Shown here: positions 1 through 7,585 of the stretch, piece by piece
Numbering within the stretch: the first letter of the stretch is position 1
Layout of the letters: every line of letters begins with the position of its first letter
Assembly: GCA_934565655.1 (NCBI GenBank)
Contig: CAKTIE010000001.1
Coordinates: 1 to 64,000 of the forward strand
Direction of reading: 5' to 3'
DNA length: 64,000 nt
Source: an uncultured Oscillospiraceae bacterium
GTDB taxonomy: Bacteria; Bacillota; Clostridia; Oscillospirales; Oscillospiraceae
Position numbers and translations under genes: made by a program
The notes under the pieces: generated by a model
Told to the model about the DNA's origin: nothing
Seen by the model: only the letters and a program-made list of their open reading frames with translations
Database searches by the model: none

Positions 1-915
1 AAGGTGGACTACGTCATCATCAACGCCGCCGAGTGCGAGCCCTACATCACCGGCGACCACCGCACCTGCCTGGAGCGTCCCGATCAGGTGATCAAGGGCG
101 CCACCGTGCTGGCCAAGTGCTTCGGTCTGGACAAGGTGTACATCGGCATCGAGGCCAACAAGCAGAACGCTGCCGACGTGCTGAACGCCAAGATCAAGGA
201 GCTGAACGCTCCCGTGGTGGTGGAAGTGCTCCACACCCGTTACCCCCAGGGCGCTGAAAAGCAGCTGGTCCAGGCCGTGTCCGGCCGCCAGGTGCCCTCC
301 GGCAAGCTGCCCGCCGATGCAGGCTGCTGCATCTTCAACCTGAACACCACCTGCGCCATCTACCGTGCCGTGTACGAGGGCATGCCCGTGGTGAACAAGA
401 TCGTCACCGTGTCCGGCTCCGGTGTGATCGAGCCCAAGAACATCGAGTGTCCCATCGGCACCCCCATTTCCAAGCTGTTTGACGCCTGCGGCGGCCTGAA
501 GGACGAGACCTACAAGCTGATCATGGGCGGCCCGATGATGGGTCTTGCGCAGTACAGCGTGGACGTGTCCGTGGGTAAGGGCACCGGCGCCATGCTGGCC
601 TTCGCCGGCGAGGAGGAGAAGTACGAGGAGAATCCTCAGTGCATCCGCTGCGGCAAGTGCGTGGGCGTCTGCCCCATCCGTCTGGAGCCCGTGTTCATGT
701 ACAAGTACCTGATGAAGGGCGACGTTGACACCTGGCAGAATACGCTGCACGGCATGGACTGCATCGAGTGCGGCGCCTGCACCTATACCTGTCCCGCCCG
801 CCTGCCCCTGACCCACGCCTTCCGCCTGGGCAAGCAGCAGGTCAACAACGCGAGAATGGCCGCCAAGGCCAAGGCCGAGGCCGAGAAGGCCGCTGCCGAA
901 AAGAAGGAGGCGTAA
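1..915 (+). CDS. rnfC: Rnf complex subunit RnfC (5'-truncated by window edge)
   Basis: Peripheral NADH-binding iron-sulfur subunit of the Rnf ferredoxin:NAD+ oxidoreductase, which couples electron transfer to ion export across the cytoplasmic membrane. The frame is open at base 1 and the visible 304 codons begin in the middle of the protein (VDYVIINAAECEPYITGDHR), so the true start lies upstream. Two [4Fe-4S] motifs are visible near the C-terminus, CIRCGKCVGVCP and CIECGACTYTCP, as expected for RnfC. The last 20 or so residues are a Lys/Ala/Glu-rich tail. It is the first visible gene of the order C-D-G-E-A-B typical of clostridia, and rnfD starts 3 bases after its stop. Confidence 0.95.
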   Translation, partial: KVDYVIINAAECEPYITGDHRTCLERPDQVIKGATVLAKCFGLDKVYIGIEANKQNAADVLNAKIKELNAPVVVEVLHTRYPQGAEKQLVQAVSGRQVPSGKLPADAGCCIFNLNTTCAIYRAVYEGMPVVNKIVTVSGSGVIEPKNIECPIGTPISKLFDACGGLKDETYKLIMGGPMMGLAQYSVDVSVGKGTGAMLAFAGEEEKYEENPQCIRCGKCVGVCPIRLEPVFMYKYLMKGDVDTWQNTLHGMDCIECGACTYTCPARLPLTHAFRLGKQQVNNARMAAKAKAEAEKAAAEKKEA

Positions 916-918
916 ACC

Positions 919-1926
919 ATGACTGATTACAAGAATCTGAAGCTGATCGCGTCCTCCTCCCCCCATATCCGTTCCAACGAGAACACCCGCTCCATCATGC
1001 TGGACGTGATCATCGCCATGCTGCCCGCGCTGGTGTGGGCCATCTACAACTTCGGCTTCAAGGCGCTGCTGTCCGTGGTGGTTTCCATCGTGGCCTGCCT
1101 GTTCTGGGAGTGGCTGTACCGCAAGCTGCTGAAGAAGCCCCAGTCCATCGGCGACCTGTCCGCCGTTGTCACCGGTATGCTGCTGGCCTTTGTGTGCCCG
1201 CCCGAGCTGCCCTGGTGGGCGCTGATCATCGGCGCTTTCTTCTCCATCGTTGTGGTCAAGCAGCTCTACGGCGGCATCGGCTGCAACTTCCTGAACCCCG
1301 CTCTGGCCGGCCGTGCCATCCTGCTGGCCAGCTATGCCACCGCTATGACCACCTGGACCCTGCCCACCAGCAAGGTCGACACCGTGGTCTCCACCGCCAC
1401 TCCTCTGGCCATCATGAAGGAAGGCACCGTGGAGAAGTTCACCGAGCTGACCGCCAACTACTCCGTGGGCGACATGTTCATCGGCCGTGTGGGCGGCTCC
1501 TTGGGTGAGGTCTCCGCTCTGGCGCTGCTGCTGGGCTTTGTCTGGCTGCTGATCCGCAAGGTCATTTCCTGGCATACCCCCGTGGCCTTCATCGGCACCG
1601 TGGCTATCCTGACCCTGATCTCCGCTCCCGCCGGTATCGACAACGTGCAGTACATGCTGTACAACGTGTTCGGCGGCGGCCTGATGCTGGGCGCCATCTT
1701 CATGGCTACCGACTATGCCACCTCTCCCGTTACCAAGCCCGGCCAGCTGATCTTCGGCATCGGCTGCGGTCTGATCACCTGCTTCATCCGCCGCTTCGGC
1801 TCCTATCCCGAGGGCGTGTGCTACTCCATCCTGATCATGAACTGCACCACCTGGCTGCTGGATAAGTACATCCGTCCCACCATCTATGGTGCGGTCAAGA
1901 AAGAAAAGAAGGAGGCGGCTAAGTAA
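919..1926 (+). CDS. rnfD: Rnf complex membrane subunit RnfD
   Basis: Integral membrane flavoprotein of the Rnf complex, 335 residues, close to the family length of 320-350. About nine to ten hydrophobic helices are visible. The motif STATPL (around residue 155) is the region where RnfD/NqrB proteins carry FMN linked covalently to a threonine. The start ATG follows the rnfC stop by 3 bases, with the GGAGG-like sequence AAGGAGG inside the rnfC 3' end serving as ribosome-binding site. The stop codon overlaps the start of rnfG by one base (TAATG), so the two are translationally coupled. Confidence 0.95.
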   Translation: MTDYKNLKLIASSSPHIRSNENTRSIMLDVIIAMLPALVWAIYNFGFKALLSVVVSIVACLFWEWLYRKLLKKPQSIGDLSAVVTGMLLAFVCPPELPWWALIIGAFFSIVVVKQLYGGIGCNFLNPALAGRAILLASYATAMTTWTLPTSKVDTVVSTATPLAIMKEGTVEKFTELTANYSVGDMFIGRVGGSLGEVSALALLLGFVWLLIRKVISWHTPVAFIGTVAILTLISAPAGIDNVQYMLYNVFGGGLMLGAIFMATDYATSPVTKPGQLIFGIGCGLITCFIRRFGSYPEGVCYSILIMNCTTWLLDKYIRPTIYGAVKKEKKEAAK

Positions 1927-2519
1927 TGAAAATCTCCGGTAAGTTTATTCTCAAGGTCGCCGGTACGCTGACGGTCATCTCCCTGATCGTTGCCGCCCTG
2001 CTGGGTCTGGTCAACAACGTGACCGCCGACAAGATCGCCGAGATCGACGCGGAGAAGACCCGCGTTTCCATGAGCGCCGTTGTCCCCGAGGGCAGCGAGT
2101 TCACCGATAAGCTGGAGATCAGCGACGACGTGGCCGCCGCTGCCGCCGCTCAGGGCGGTAAGCTGACCGAGCTGTACGGCGTGAAGAACGCCGGTGCGGA
2201 CGCCGGTTACGTCATGAAGATCTCCGCCTCCGGCTCCCAGGGCACCATCGTCATGATGGTGGGCGTGGACGCCAACAAGGCCATCACCGGTATCTCCGTG
2301 GTCAGCCACTCCGAGACCTCCGGCATCGGCACCAAGGTCGTCGGCAACGAGCCCAACACCGCGGGCGTGCCCGTTCTGGACCAGTTCCAGGGCATGACCG
2401 GTGCTGGCTCTCTGGTGGTGGGCAAGACCGTCACCGCCATCTCCGGTGCCACCGTTTCCACCAAGGGCATCACCATGGGCGCCAATGCCGCTCTGGCTGC
2501 CGCGGAAGCTTTGGGCTAA
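1926..2519 (+). CDS. rnfG: Rnf complex FMN-binding subunit RnfG
   Basis: Membrane-anchored, extracytoplasmic flavoprotein of the Rnf complex, 197 residues. One N-terminal transmembrane helix (about residues 8-30) is followed by an FMN-binding domain. The covalent-flavin motif SGAT is present near residue 175 (AISGATVSTKGIT), with the threonine as expected FMN attachment site. It overlaps rnfD by one base and is followed after 18 bases by rnfE, with a strong AAAGGAGGAG ribosome-binding site in that gap. It belongs to the single plus-strand rnf transcript. Confidence 0.94.
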   Translation: MKISGKFILKVAGTLTVISLIVAALLGLVNNVTADKIAEIDAEKTRVSMSAVVPEGSEFTDKLEISDDVAAAAAAQGGKLTELYGVKNAGADAGYVMKISASGSQGTIVMMVGVDANKAITGISVVSHSETSGIGTKVVGNEPNTAGVPVLDQFQGMTGAGSLVVGKTVTAISGATVSTKGITMGANAALAAAEALG

Positions 2520-2537
2520 GAAAGGAGGAGCTGCATT

Positions 2538-3185
2538 ATGAATTTCGGTAAGCAATTAAAAGAGGGTCTGATCACTCAGAACCCCGTGCTGGTGCAGGTG
2601 CTGGGCATGTGCTCCACCATGGCCATCACCACGTCCTTCTTCAACGGTCTGGGCATGGGCGTGTGCGTGCTGATCATCCTGACCCTGTCCAACATCTTTA
2701 TCTCCCTGCTGCGCAAGATCATCCCCAATGAAGTGCGTATCGCCTGCTACATCGTGGTCATCGCCGGCTTCGTGACCTGCGTCGACCTGCTGCTGAAGGC
2801 CTTCGTCCCCGCCCTGTCCAACTCTCTGGGCGTGTTTATCCCCCTGATCGTCGTGAACTGCATCATCCTGGGCCGTGCCGAGGGCTTTGCCTCCAAGAAC
2901 GGCGTGGGCGCTTCTGCGGTGGACGGCATCTGCCAGGGCATCGGCTACACCATCGTGCTGATCATCATGTGCGTGGTGCGTGAGTTCCTGGGCAGCGGCA
3001 AATTCGGCGGCGGCCTGCTGGGCGGCGGCGCTCTGGGCAGCGCTCCCGGCGTGGTCATCTTCCCCGAGGAGTTCGGTATCAAGGTCCTGACGCTGCCGGT
3101 CGGCGGCTTCCTGACGCTGGGCGCACTGATCGCCGTGATGCAGTGGGCGCTGGCCAAGAGCGAAAAGAAAAAGGAGGCCAAGTAA
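2538..3185 (+). CDS. rnfE: Rnf complex membrane subunit RnfE
   Basis: Six-helix integral membrane subunit of Rnf, 215 residues, homologous to NqrD and to RnfA. The N-terminal segment (KEGLITQNPVLVQVLGMCST) is the family signature, with the half-channel Cys region that in Rnf/Nqr forms a membrane-embedded iron-sulfur site together with RnfA. A glycine-rich stretch near residue 155-170 (GSGKFGGGLLGGGALGS) lies in an outside loop as in other RnfE proteins. rnfA starts 3 bases after its stop. Confidence 0.94.
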   Translation: MNFGKQLKEGLITQNPVLVQVLGMCSTMAITTSFFNGLGMGVCVLIILTLSNIFISLLRKIIPNEVRIACYIVVIAGFVTCVDLLLKAFVPALSNSLGVFIPLIVVNCIILGRAEGFASKNGVGASAVDGICQGIGYTIVLIIMCVVREFLGSGKFGGGLLGGGALGSAPGVVIFPEEFGIKVLTLPVGGFLTLGALIAVMQWALAKSEKKKEAK

Positions 3186-3188
3186 GTT

Positions 3189-3776
3189 ATGTCTATTACT
3201 ACTTTGCTCGCCATTTCTCTTGGCGCTATTCTGACCAATAACTTTATCTTCTCCCAGTTCCTGGGCATCTGCCCCTTCCTGGGCGTGTCCAAGAAGATCG
3301 ATACCGCTGTCGGTATGGGCGCGGCCGTGACCTTCGTTATGGGTCTGGCCTCCGCGTTCTGCTACCTGATCAATCTGGTGCTGGTGCCGCTGGATCTGGC
3401 CTTCATGCAGACTGTGGCCTACATTCTGGTCATCGCCGGTCTGGTGCAGTTCGTGGAAATGTTCCTGAAGAAGAACATCCCCACCCTGTATACCGCTCTG
3501 GGCGTGTACCTGCCTCTGATCACCACCAACTGCGCCGTGCTGGGCGTGGCTCTGCTGAATACGCAGAACGACTACAACTTCATCGAGTCCGTGGTCTATG
3601 GTATCACCGGCGGTCTGGGCTTCCTGCTGGCCATCTTCCTGTTCGCGGCTGTCCGTGAGCAGCTGGAGGTCTCCAGCGAAAACCCCAAGGCCTTTGACGG
3701 CTTCCCCATCGCGCTGGTCACCGCCGGCCTGATGGCGCTGGCCTTCATGGGCTTCAGCGGCCTGAAGGTCTGGTAA
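3189..3776 (+). CDS. rnfA: Rnf complex membrane subunit RnfA
   Basis: Six-helix integral membrane subunit of Rnf, 195 residues, paralogous to RnfE with inverted topology. The opening segment with NNFIFSQFLGICPFLGVSKK and the later TTNCAVLG are the two family-signature loops, each holding a cysteine of the proposed intramembrane iron-sulfur site. Start chosen at the ATG 3 bases after the rnfE stop; the AAGGAGG sequence at the rnfE 3' end is the ribosome-binding site. rnfB follows after 16 bases. Confidence 0.95.
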   Translation: MSITTLLAISLGAILTNNFIFSQFLGICPFLGVSKKIDTAVGMGAAVTFVMGLASAFCYLINLVLVPLDLAFMQTVAYILVIAGLVQFVEMFLKKNIPTLYTALGVYLPLITTNCAVLGVALLNTQNDYNFIESVVYGITGGLGFLLAIFLFAAVREQLEVSSENPKAFDGFPIALVTAGLMALAFMGFSGLKVW

Positions 3777-3792
3777 GGAGGTAGAGGAGAAA

Positions 3793-4704
3793 ATGACTAC
3801 TTTGATTTGGGCAATCGTCGTTCTGGGCGCTCTTGCCATTATCTTCGGCCTGATCCTGGCGGTGGCCGCCAAGGTGTTCGAGGTCGAGGTCGACCCCCGT
3901 CTGCCTGAGATCCAGGCATGTCTGGCCGGCGCCAACTGCGGCGGCTGCGGCTATCCCGGCTGCGGCGGCTGCGCCGAGGCCATTCTGGCCGGTAAGGCTC
4001 CCATCAACGCCTGCGCTCCCGCCGGTGCTGAGGGTGCCGCCAAGATCGCTGCCATCATGGGCATGGAGGCTCCCTCCGGCGATAAGATGGTGGCTCATGT
4101 GCTGTGTAACGGCGGCTGCAACACCAAGGAGAACTTCGAGTATCGCGGTGTGAAGGACTGTCTGGCTGCCACCAAGGTCTGCGGCGGCGACGCCAAGGCC
4201 TGCAAGTACGGCTGCTTCGGCTTCGGCTCCTGCGTGGCTGCCTGTAAGTTCGACGCCATCCATGTCGTCGACGGCGTTGCCGTTGTGGACAAGGAGAAGT
4301 GCACCAACTGCGGCGCCTGCCGCGCTGCCTGCCCGCACCACCTGATCGTGGAGGTGCCCTACAAGCAGAAGGTGTTCGTCAACTGCTCCAACAAGGACAA
4401 GGGCCCCGCCGTTACCAAGGTGTGCGCCAACAGCTGTATCGCCTGCGGTATGTGCGAGCGTACCTGTAAGTTCGACGCCATCCATGTTGTCAACAACGTG
4501 GCCGTCATCGATTACAGCAAGTGCCGCAACTGCACCATGTGCGCCAAGGCATGCCCCCGCAACGCCATCGAGCCGATCCCCACTCCCGAGGAGAAGGAGA
4601 AGTTCAAGGCCGCGCAGAAGGCTGCCGCCGAGAAGAAGGCCGCTGCCGCCAAGGTTGCTGCCGAAGCTGAGGCCGCAAAGACCGAGGCTCCCAAGGCCGA
4701 GTAA
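3793..4704 (+). CDS. rnfB: Rnf complex polyferredoxin subunit RnfB
   Basis: Ferredoxin-accepting subunit of Rnf, 303 residues. One N-terminal transmembrane helix (residues 4-28) is followed by the Fe-S domain with CGGCGYPGCGGC near residue 50. Further pairs of ferredoxin-type clusters follow: CNGGCN, CFGFGSC, CTNCGACRAACP, CIACGMCERTC and CRNCTMCAKACP. The last 40 residues are a low-complexity Lys/Ala/Glu tail similar to the one ending RnfC. The multi-cluster polyferredoxin layout matches clostridial RnfB, which is longer than the proteobacterial one. It is the last gene of the operon and a terminator hairpin follows. Confidence 0.95.
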   Translation: MTTLIWAIVVLGALAIIFGLILAVAAKVFEVEVDPRLPEIQACLAGANCGGCGYPGCGGCAEAILAGKAPINACAPAGAEGAAKIAAIMGMEAPSGDKMVAHVLCNGGCNTKENFEYRGVKDCLAATKVCGGDAKACKYGCFGFGSCVAACKFDAIHVVDGVAVVDKEKCTNCGACRAACPHHLIVEVPYKQKVFVNCSNKDKGPAVTKVCANSCIACGMCERTCKFDAIHVVNNVAVIDYSKCRNCTMCAKACPRNAIEPIPTPEEKEKFKAAQKAAAEKKAAAAKVAAEAEAAKTEAPKAE

Positions 4705-4720
4705 CATCATCGCGCATCAC

Positions 4721-4749
4721 AAGACCTCCGGTTGAAAACCGGAGGTCTT
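4721..4749 (+). terminator. Terminator after the rnf operon
   Basis: A perfect 13-bp stem (AAGACCTCCGGTT paired with AACCGGAGGTCTT) with a 3-base loop begins 17 bases after the rnfB stop and is followed by a T-containing tract (TTGTTGTG). The weak U-tract makes termination less certain than the stem alone suggests. Confidence 0.7.
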
Positions 4750-5089
4750 GTTGTGTGCCGGGCGGGAGCGAATGTCCGTCCTCCGGACGGGGATTGATTC
4801 TCCATTCCCTGCGATTTTCCAACGGAAAACCGCAACATTTCCACCAAAAACGGGTTAACATAACGGCGGTGGAAAACTCTGTGGAAATTGTGCAAAACCC
4901 TGTTCTCAGGCGGTTTCTGACGGGTTGCACCATAATTATTTTTTGCCTGCCTTTTACATTTTTGATACAAAAACAAGCCGCATACCGCCGGAAAACGACG
5001 CAAGGCCCCTTGCGCCTGCCGGAAAAATGCGTTACAATATATTGGGCCTTTGCCCCCACGATCTCTACCACCCTTGGAGGTTTTTCCAT

Positions 5090-7090
5090 ATGCCAAAGAA
5101 AAACGTATACAACGATGACAGCATCACCAGCCTGAAGGGCGCGGACCGTGTCCGGAAGCGCCCCGGCGTCATTTTCGGCTCCGACGGGCTGGAGGGCTGT
5201 GAGCACGCTGTGTTTGAGATCCTCTCCAACTCCATCGACGAGGCCCGCGAGGGTCACGGCAGTCTCATCACCGTCACCCGCTATCAGGATCGCTCCGTGC
5301 AGGTGGAGGACATGGGCCGCGGCTGCCCCGTGGACTGGAACGAGAAGGAGGGCCGCTATAACTGGGAGCTGGTGTTCTGCGAGCTGTACGCCGGCGGCAA
5401 GTACGACAACGAGAACAGCGAGAACTATGAGTTCTCCCTGGGCCTCAACGGCCTTGGCTCCTGCGCCACCCAGTACGCATCGGCGTACATGGACGTTACC
5501 GTGTGGCGGGGCGGCAAGGAGTACACCCTCCACTTTGAGAAGGGCGAGAACATCGGCGGCCTTCAGGTGAAGGAGCTGACCACCAACAAGAAGAAAACAG
5601 GCACCCGCATCCGCTGGCTGCCGGATCTGGACGTGTTCACCGATATCGCCGTGCCGCTGGATTACTACCGGGACGCCATGAAGCGTCAGGCGGTGGTCAA
5701 CGCCGGGGTCACCTTCCGCCTGCTGAACGAGACGGAGACCGGCAAATTCGACACCGAGGAGTTTCTCTATCCCCGTGGCATTGAGGATTACATCGCAGAG
5801 CTGGCGGGGGATGACGCTCTCACCGATCCGGTGTTCTGGGAGGCGGAGCGCCGGGGCCGCGACCGGGCCGACAAGCCGGAGTATAAGGTGAAGCTCAGCG
5901 TGGCGCTGTGCTTCTCCAACCGGGTGTCCATCGTGGAGCACTATCACAACTCCAGCTTTCTGGAGCACGGCGGCAGCCCGGAAAAGGCCACCCGCCTTGC
6001 GCTGGTGGGCGCTATCGACAAGTACCTGCGGGAGAACAACAAATACCTGAAAGCCGAGGCCAAGATCACCTATCCCGACGTGCAGGACTGTCTCATTCTG
6101 GTCAGCAACAACTTCTCCACCCAGACCAGCTACGAGAACCAGACCAAGAAGGCCATCACCAACAAGTTCGTGCAGGACGCCATGGCGGAGTTCCTCCGCA
6201 GCCGTCTGGAGATCTACTTTATCGAGAACCACGACGCCGCCGAGAAGATCGCCGCCCAGGTGCTGATCAACAAGCGCAGCCGTGAAACGGCGGAAAAGAC
6301 CCGCATCAACCAGAAGAAAAAGCTTACCGAGAAGATCGACATTGCCAACCGTGTCCAGAAGTTTGTGGACTGCCGCACCAAGGACGTGGAGCGCCGTGAG
6401 CTGTACATCGTGGAGGGCGACTCCGCACTGGGCGCCTGCAAGCAGTCCCGTGACGCGGAGTTCCAGGGCCTGATGCCCGTCCGGGGCAAGATTTTGAACT
6501 GCCTGAAGGCCGACTATCCCCGCATTTTCAAAAGCGACGTCATCACCGATCTCATGAAGGTGCTGGGCTGCGGCGTGGAGGTCTCCGGCAAGGCTGTGAA
6601 GGATCTGAACCAGTTCGACCTGAACAACCTCCGCTGGAGCAAGGTGGTCATCTGCACCGATGGTGATGTGGACGGCTTCCAGATCCGCACCCTGATCCTG
6701 ACCATGCTGTACCGCCTCTGCCCCACCCTGATCCGGGAGGGCAAGGTCTATATCGCGGAGACGCCCCTGTTCGAGATCACCTGCAAGGAGAAGTCCGGCG
6801 AAAAGACGTGGTTCGCCTACTCCGAGAAGGAGAAGGCGGATATTCTCAAGGAGCTGTCCGGCAAAAAGACCAATATCCAGCGCTCCAAGGGCCTTGGTGA
6901 GAACGACCCGGAGATGATGTGGATGACCACCATGAACCCGGAGACCCGCCGTCTCATCAAGGTGCTGCCCGCCGACGCCGAGGAGACTGCCCGCGTCTTT
7001 GACCTGCTGCTGGGGGACAACCTCTCCGGCCGCAAGGAGTACATCGCGGAAAACGGTCATAAGTACATGGACATGATCGACGTGAGCTGA
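5090..7090 (+). CDS. parE: Type IIA DNA topoisomerase, B subunit (ParE/GyrB-like)
   Basis: ATPase and TOPRIM subunit of a type II topoisomerase, 666 residues. The start is the ATG 9 bases after GGAGG; the upstream in-frame extension has no ribosome-binding site. GHKL ATPase features: RKRPGVIFG, EILSNSIDEA and an ATP-lid GLNGLG in place of the usual GGLHGVG. TOPRIM features: VEGDSA near residue 442 with QGLMPVRGKILN, and TDGDVDG near residue 523 in place of the usual TDADVDG. All acidic metal ligands appear present. It is paired with an A subunit 495 bases downstream. The divergent motifs place it in a clostridial clade usually annotated as topoisomerase IV; assignment as ParE rather than GyrB is inference. 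Confidence 0.85.
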   Translation: MPKKNVYNDDSITSLKGADRVRKRPGVIFGSDGLEGCEHAVFEILSNSIDEAREGHGSLITVTRYQDRSVQVEDMGRGCPVDWNEKEGRYNWELVFCELYAGGKYDNENSENYEFSLGLNGLGSCATQYASAYMDVTVWRGGKEYTLHFEKGENIGGLQVKELTTNKKKTGTRIRWLPDLDVFTDIAVPLDYYRDAMKRQAVVNAGVTFRLLNETETGKFDTEEFLYPRGIEDYIAELAGDDALTDPVFWEAERRGRDRADKPEYKVKLSVALCFSNRVSIVEHYHNSSFLEHGGSPEKATRLALVGAIDKYLRENNKYLKAEAKITYPDVQDCLILVSNNFSTQTSYENQTKKAITNKFVQDAMAEFLRSRLEIYFIENHDAAEKIAAQVLINKRSRETAEKTRINQKKKLTEKIDIANRVQKFVDCRTKDVERRELYIVEGDSALGACKQSRDAEFQGLMPVRGKILNCLKADYPRIFKSDVITDLMKVLGCGVEVSGKAVKDLNQFDLNNLRWSKVVICTDGDVDGFQIRTLILTMLYRLCPTLIREGKVYIAETPLFEITCKEKSGEKTWFAYSEKEKADILKELSGKKTNIQRSKGLGENDPEMMWMTTMNPETRRLIKVLPADAEETARVFDLLLGDNLSGRKEYIAENGHKYMDMIDVS

Positions 7091-7220
7091 GAAAAAGACG
7101 CATCTCTTGCGCCAATACGGCGTTGCACCGGCTTGACGTACACACGGTACGCCTGCGCCGCTGTGCCTTGTCTTGACGCAAGATCCATCGCCTTTTGGCG
7201 TGTGCCTGTTCCGCACATTT
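7091..7220. other. Intergenic stretch with imperfect inverted repeats
   Basis: Start of the 495-base gap between the topoisomerase subunits. It contains GACGCATCTCTTGCG near 7097 and an inverted, imperfect partner GACGCAAGATCC near 7174, around a GC-rich centre (GTACACACGGTAC). The layout loosely resembles the inner part of the element at 25526-25805. No gene was seen. Confidence 0.4.
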
Positions 7221-7369
7221 TGTAGGGGGCGATGCCCACATCGCCCCGCCCGACCAACGAACCCGGTACGACGTCCCTTCGTAGGGCGGCCTGCCCTCAG
7301 GCCGCCGCCGAATATTGCACATACCTCCGTTTACCGTGCGGCGGGGTGAGGGCACCCCGCCCTACGAAA
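7221..7369. repeat. Family B repeat (GTAGGG-bounded hairpins), copy 1
   Basis: Three consecutive hairpins: GGGGCGATG/CATCGCCCC, GGGCGGCCTG/CAGGCCGCC and GCGGGGTG/CACCCCGC, with outer GTAGGG and CCCTAC edges. The third hairpin and its flank (CCGTGCGGCGGGGTGAGG) recur near-identically at 44066-44104, and related blocks occur at 60690-60770. It lies non-coding between the two topoisomerase genes. Confidence 0.7.
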
Positions 7370-7380
7370 CGCAGCCCCCT

Positions 7381-7547
7381 AAAGCCTCCCCTGTGTAAGG
7401 GGAGGTGGCAGCTACGGCGGCATAGCCGCCGAGATCGGAGGCTAAAAACATGCCACCGGCATGTTTTCTTAACGCCCCGACGGAGGGGTTGACGGTCAAT
7501 CCCCCAGTCTCGCTTGCGCTCGACAGCCCCCTCCCAGAGGGGGCCTT
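7381..7547. repeat. Family A mosaic hairpin element, copy 1 (full length)
   Basis: A 167-bp element with imperfect inverted ends: AAAGCCTCCCC at the left and, reading the other strand, AAGGCCCCC at the right. Internal modules are CGGCGGCATAGCCGCCG, ACATGCCACCGGCATGT, GAGGGGTTGAC with GTCAATCCCCC, and GTCTCGCTTGCGCTCGAC. The same modules recur, in other combinations, at 25941, 41578 and 58832, and in part at 10915. This copy is inverted relative to the one at 25941. Confidence 0.75.
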
Positions 7548-7585
7548 GGATATACGCAACCATATAAGAAAGGAACCTGTTTCCT

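Noticed and set aside
4604..7216. Very long minus-strand open frame opposite rnfB and the topoisomerase B gene
   Set aside because: It is opposite well-identified genes, has low-complexity His/Leu/Gly-rich translation and no ribosome-binding site; in GC-rich DNA the antisense frame stays open by codon bias. The same holds for 13577-15367 and 15610-18921.
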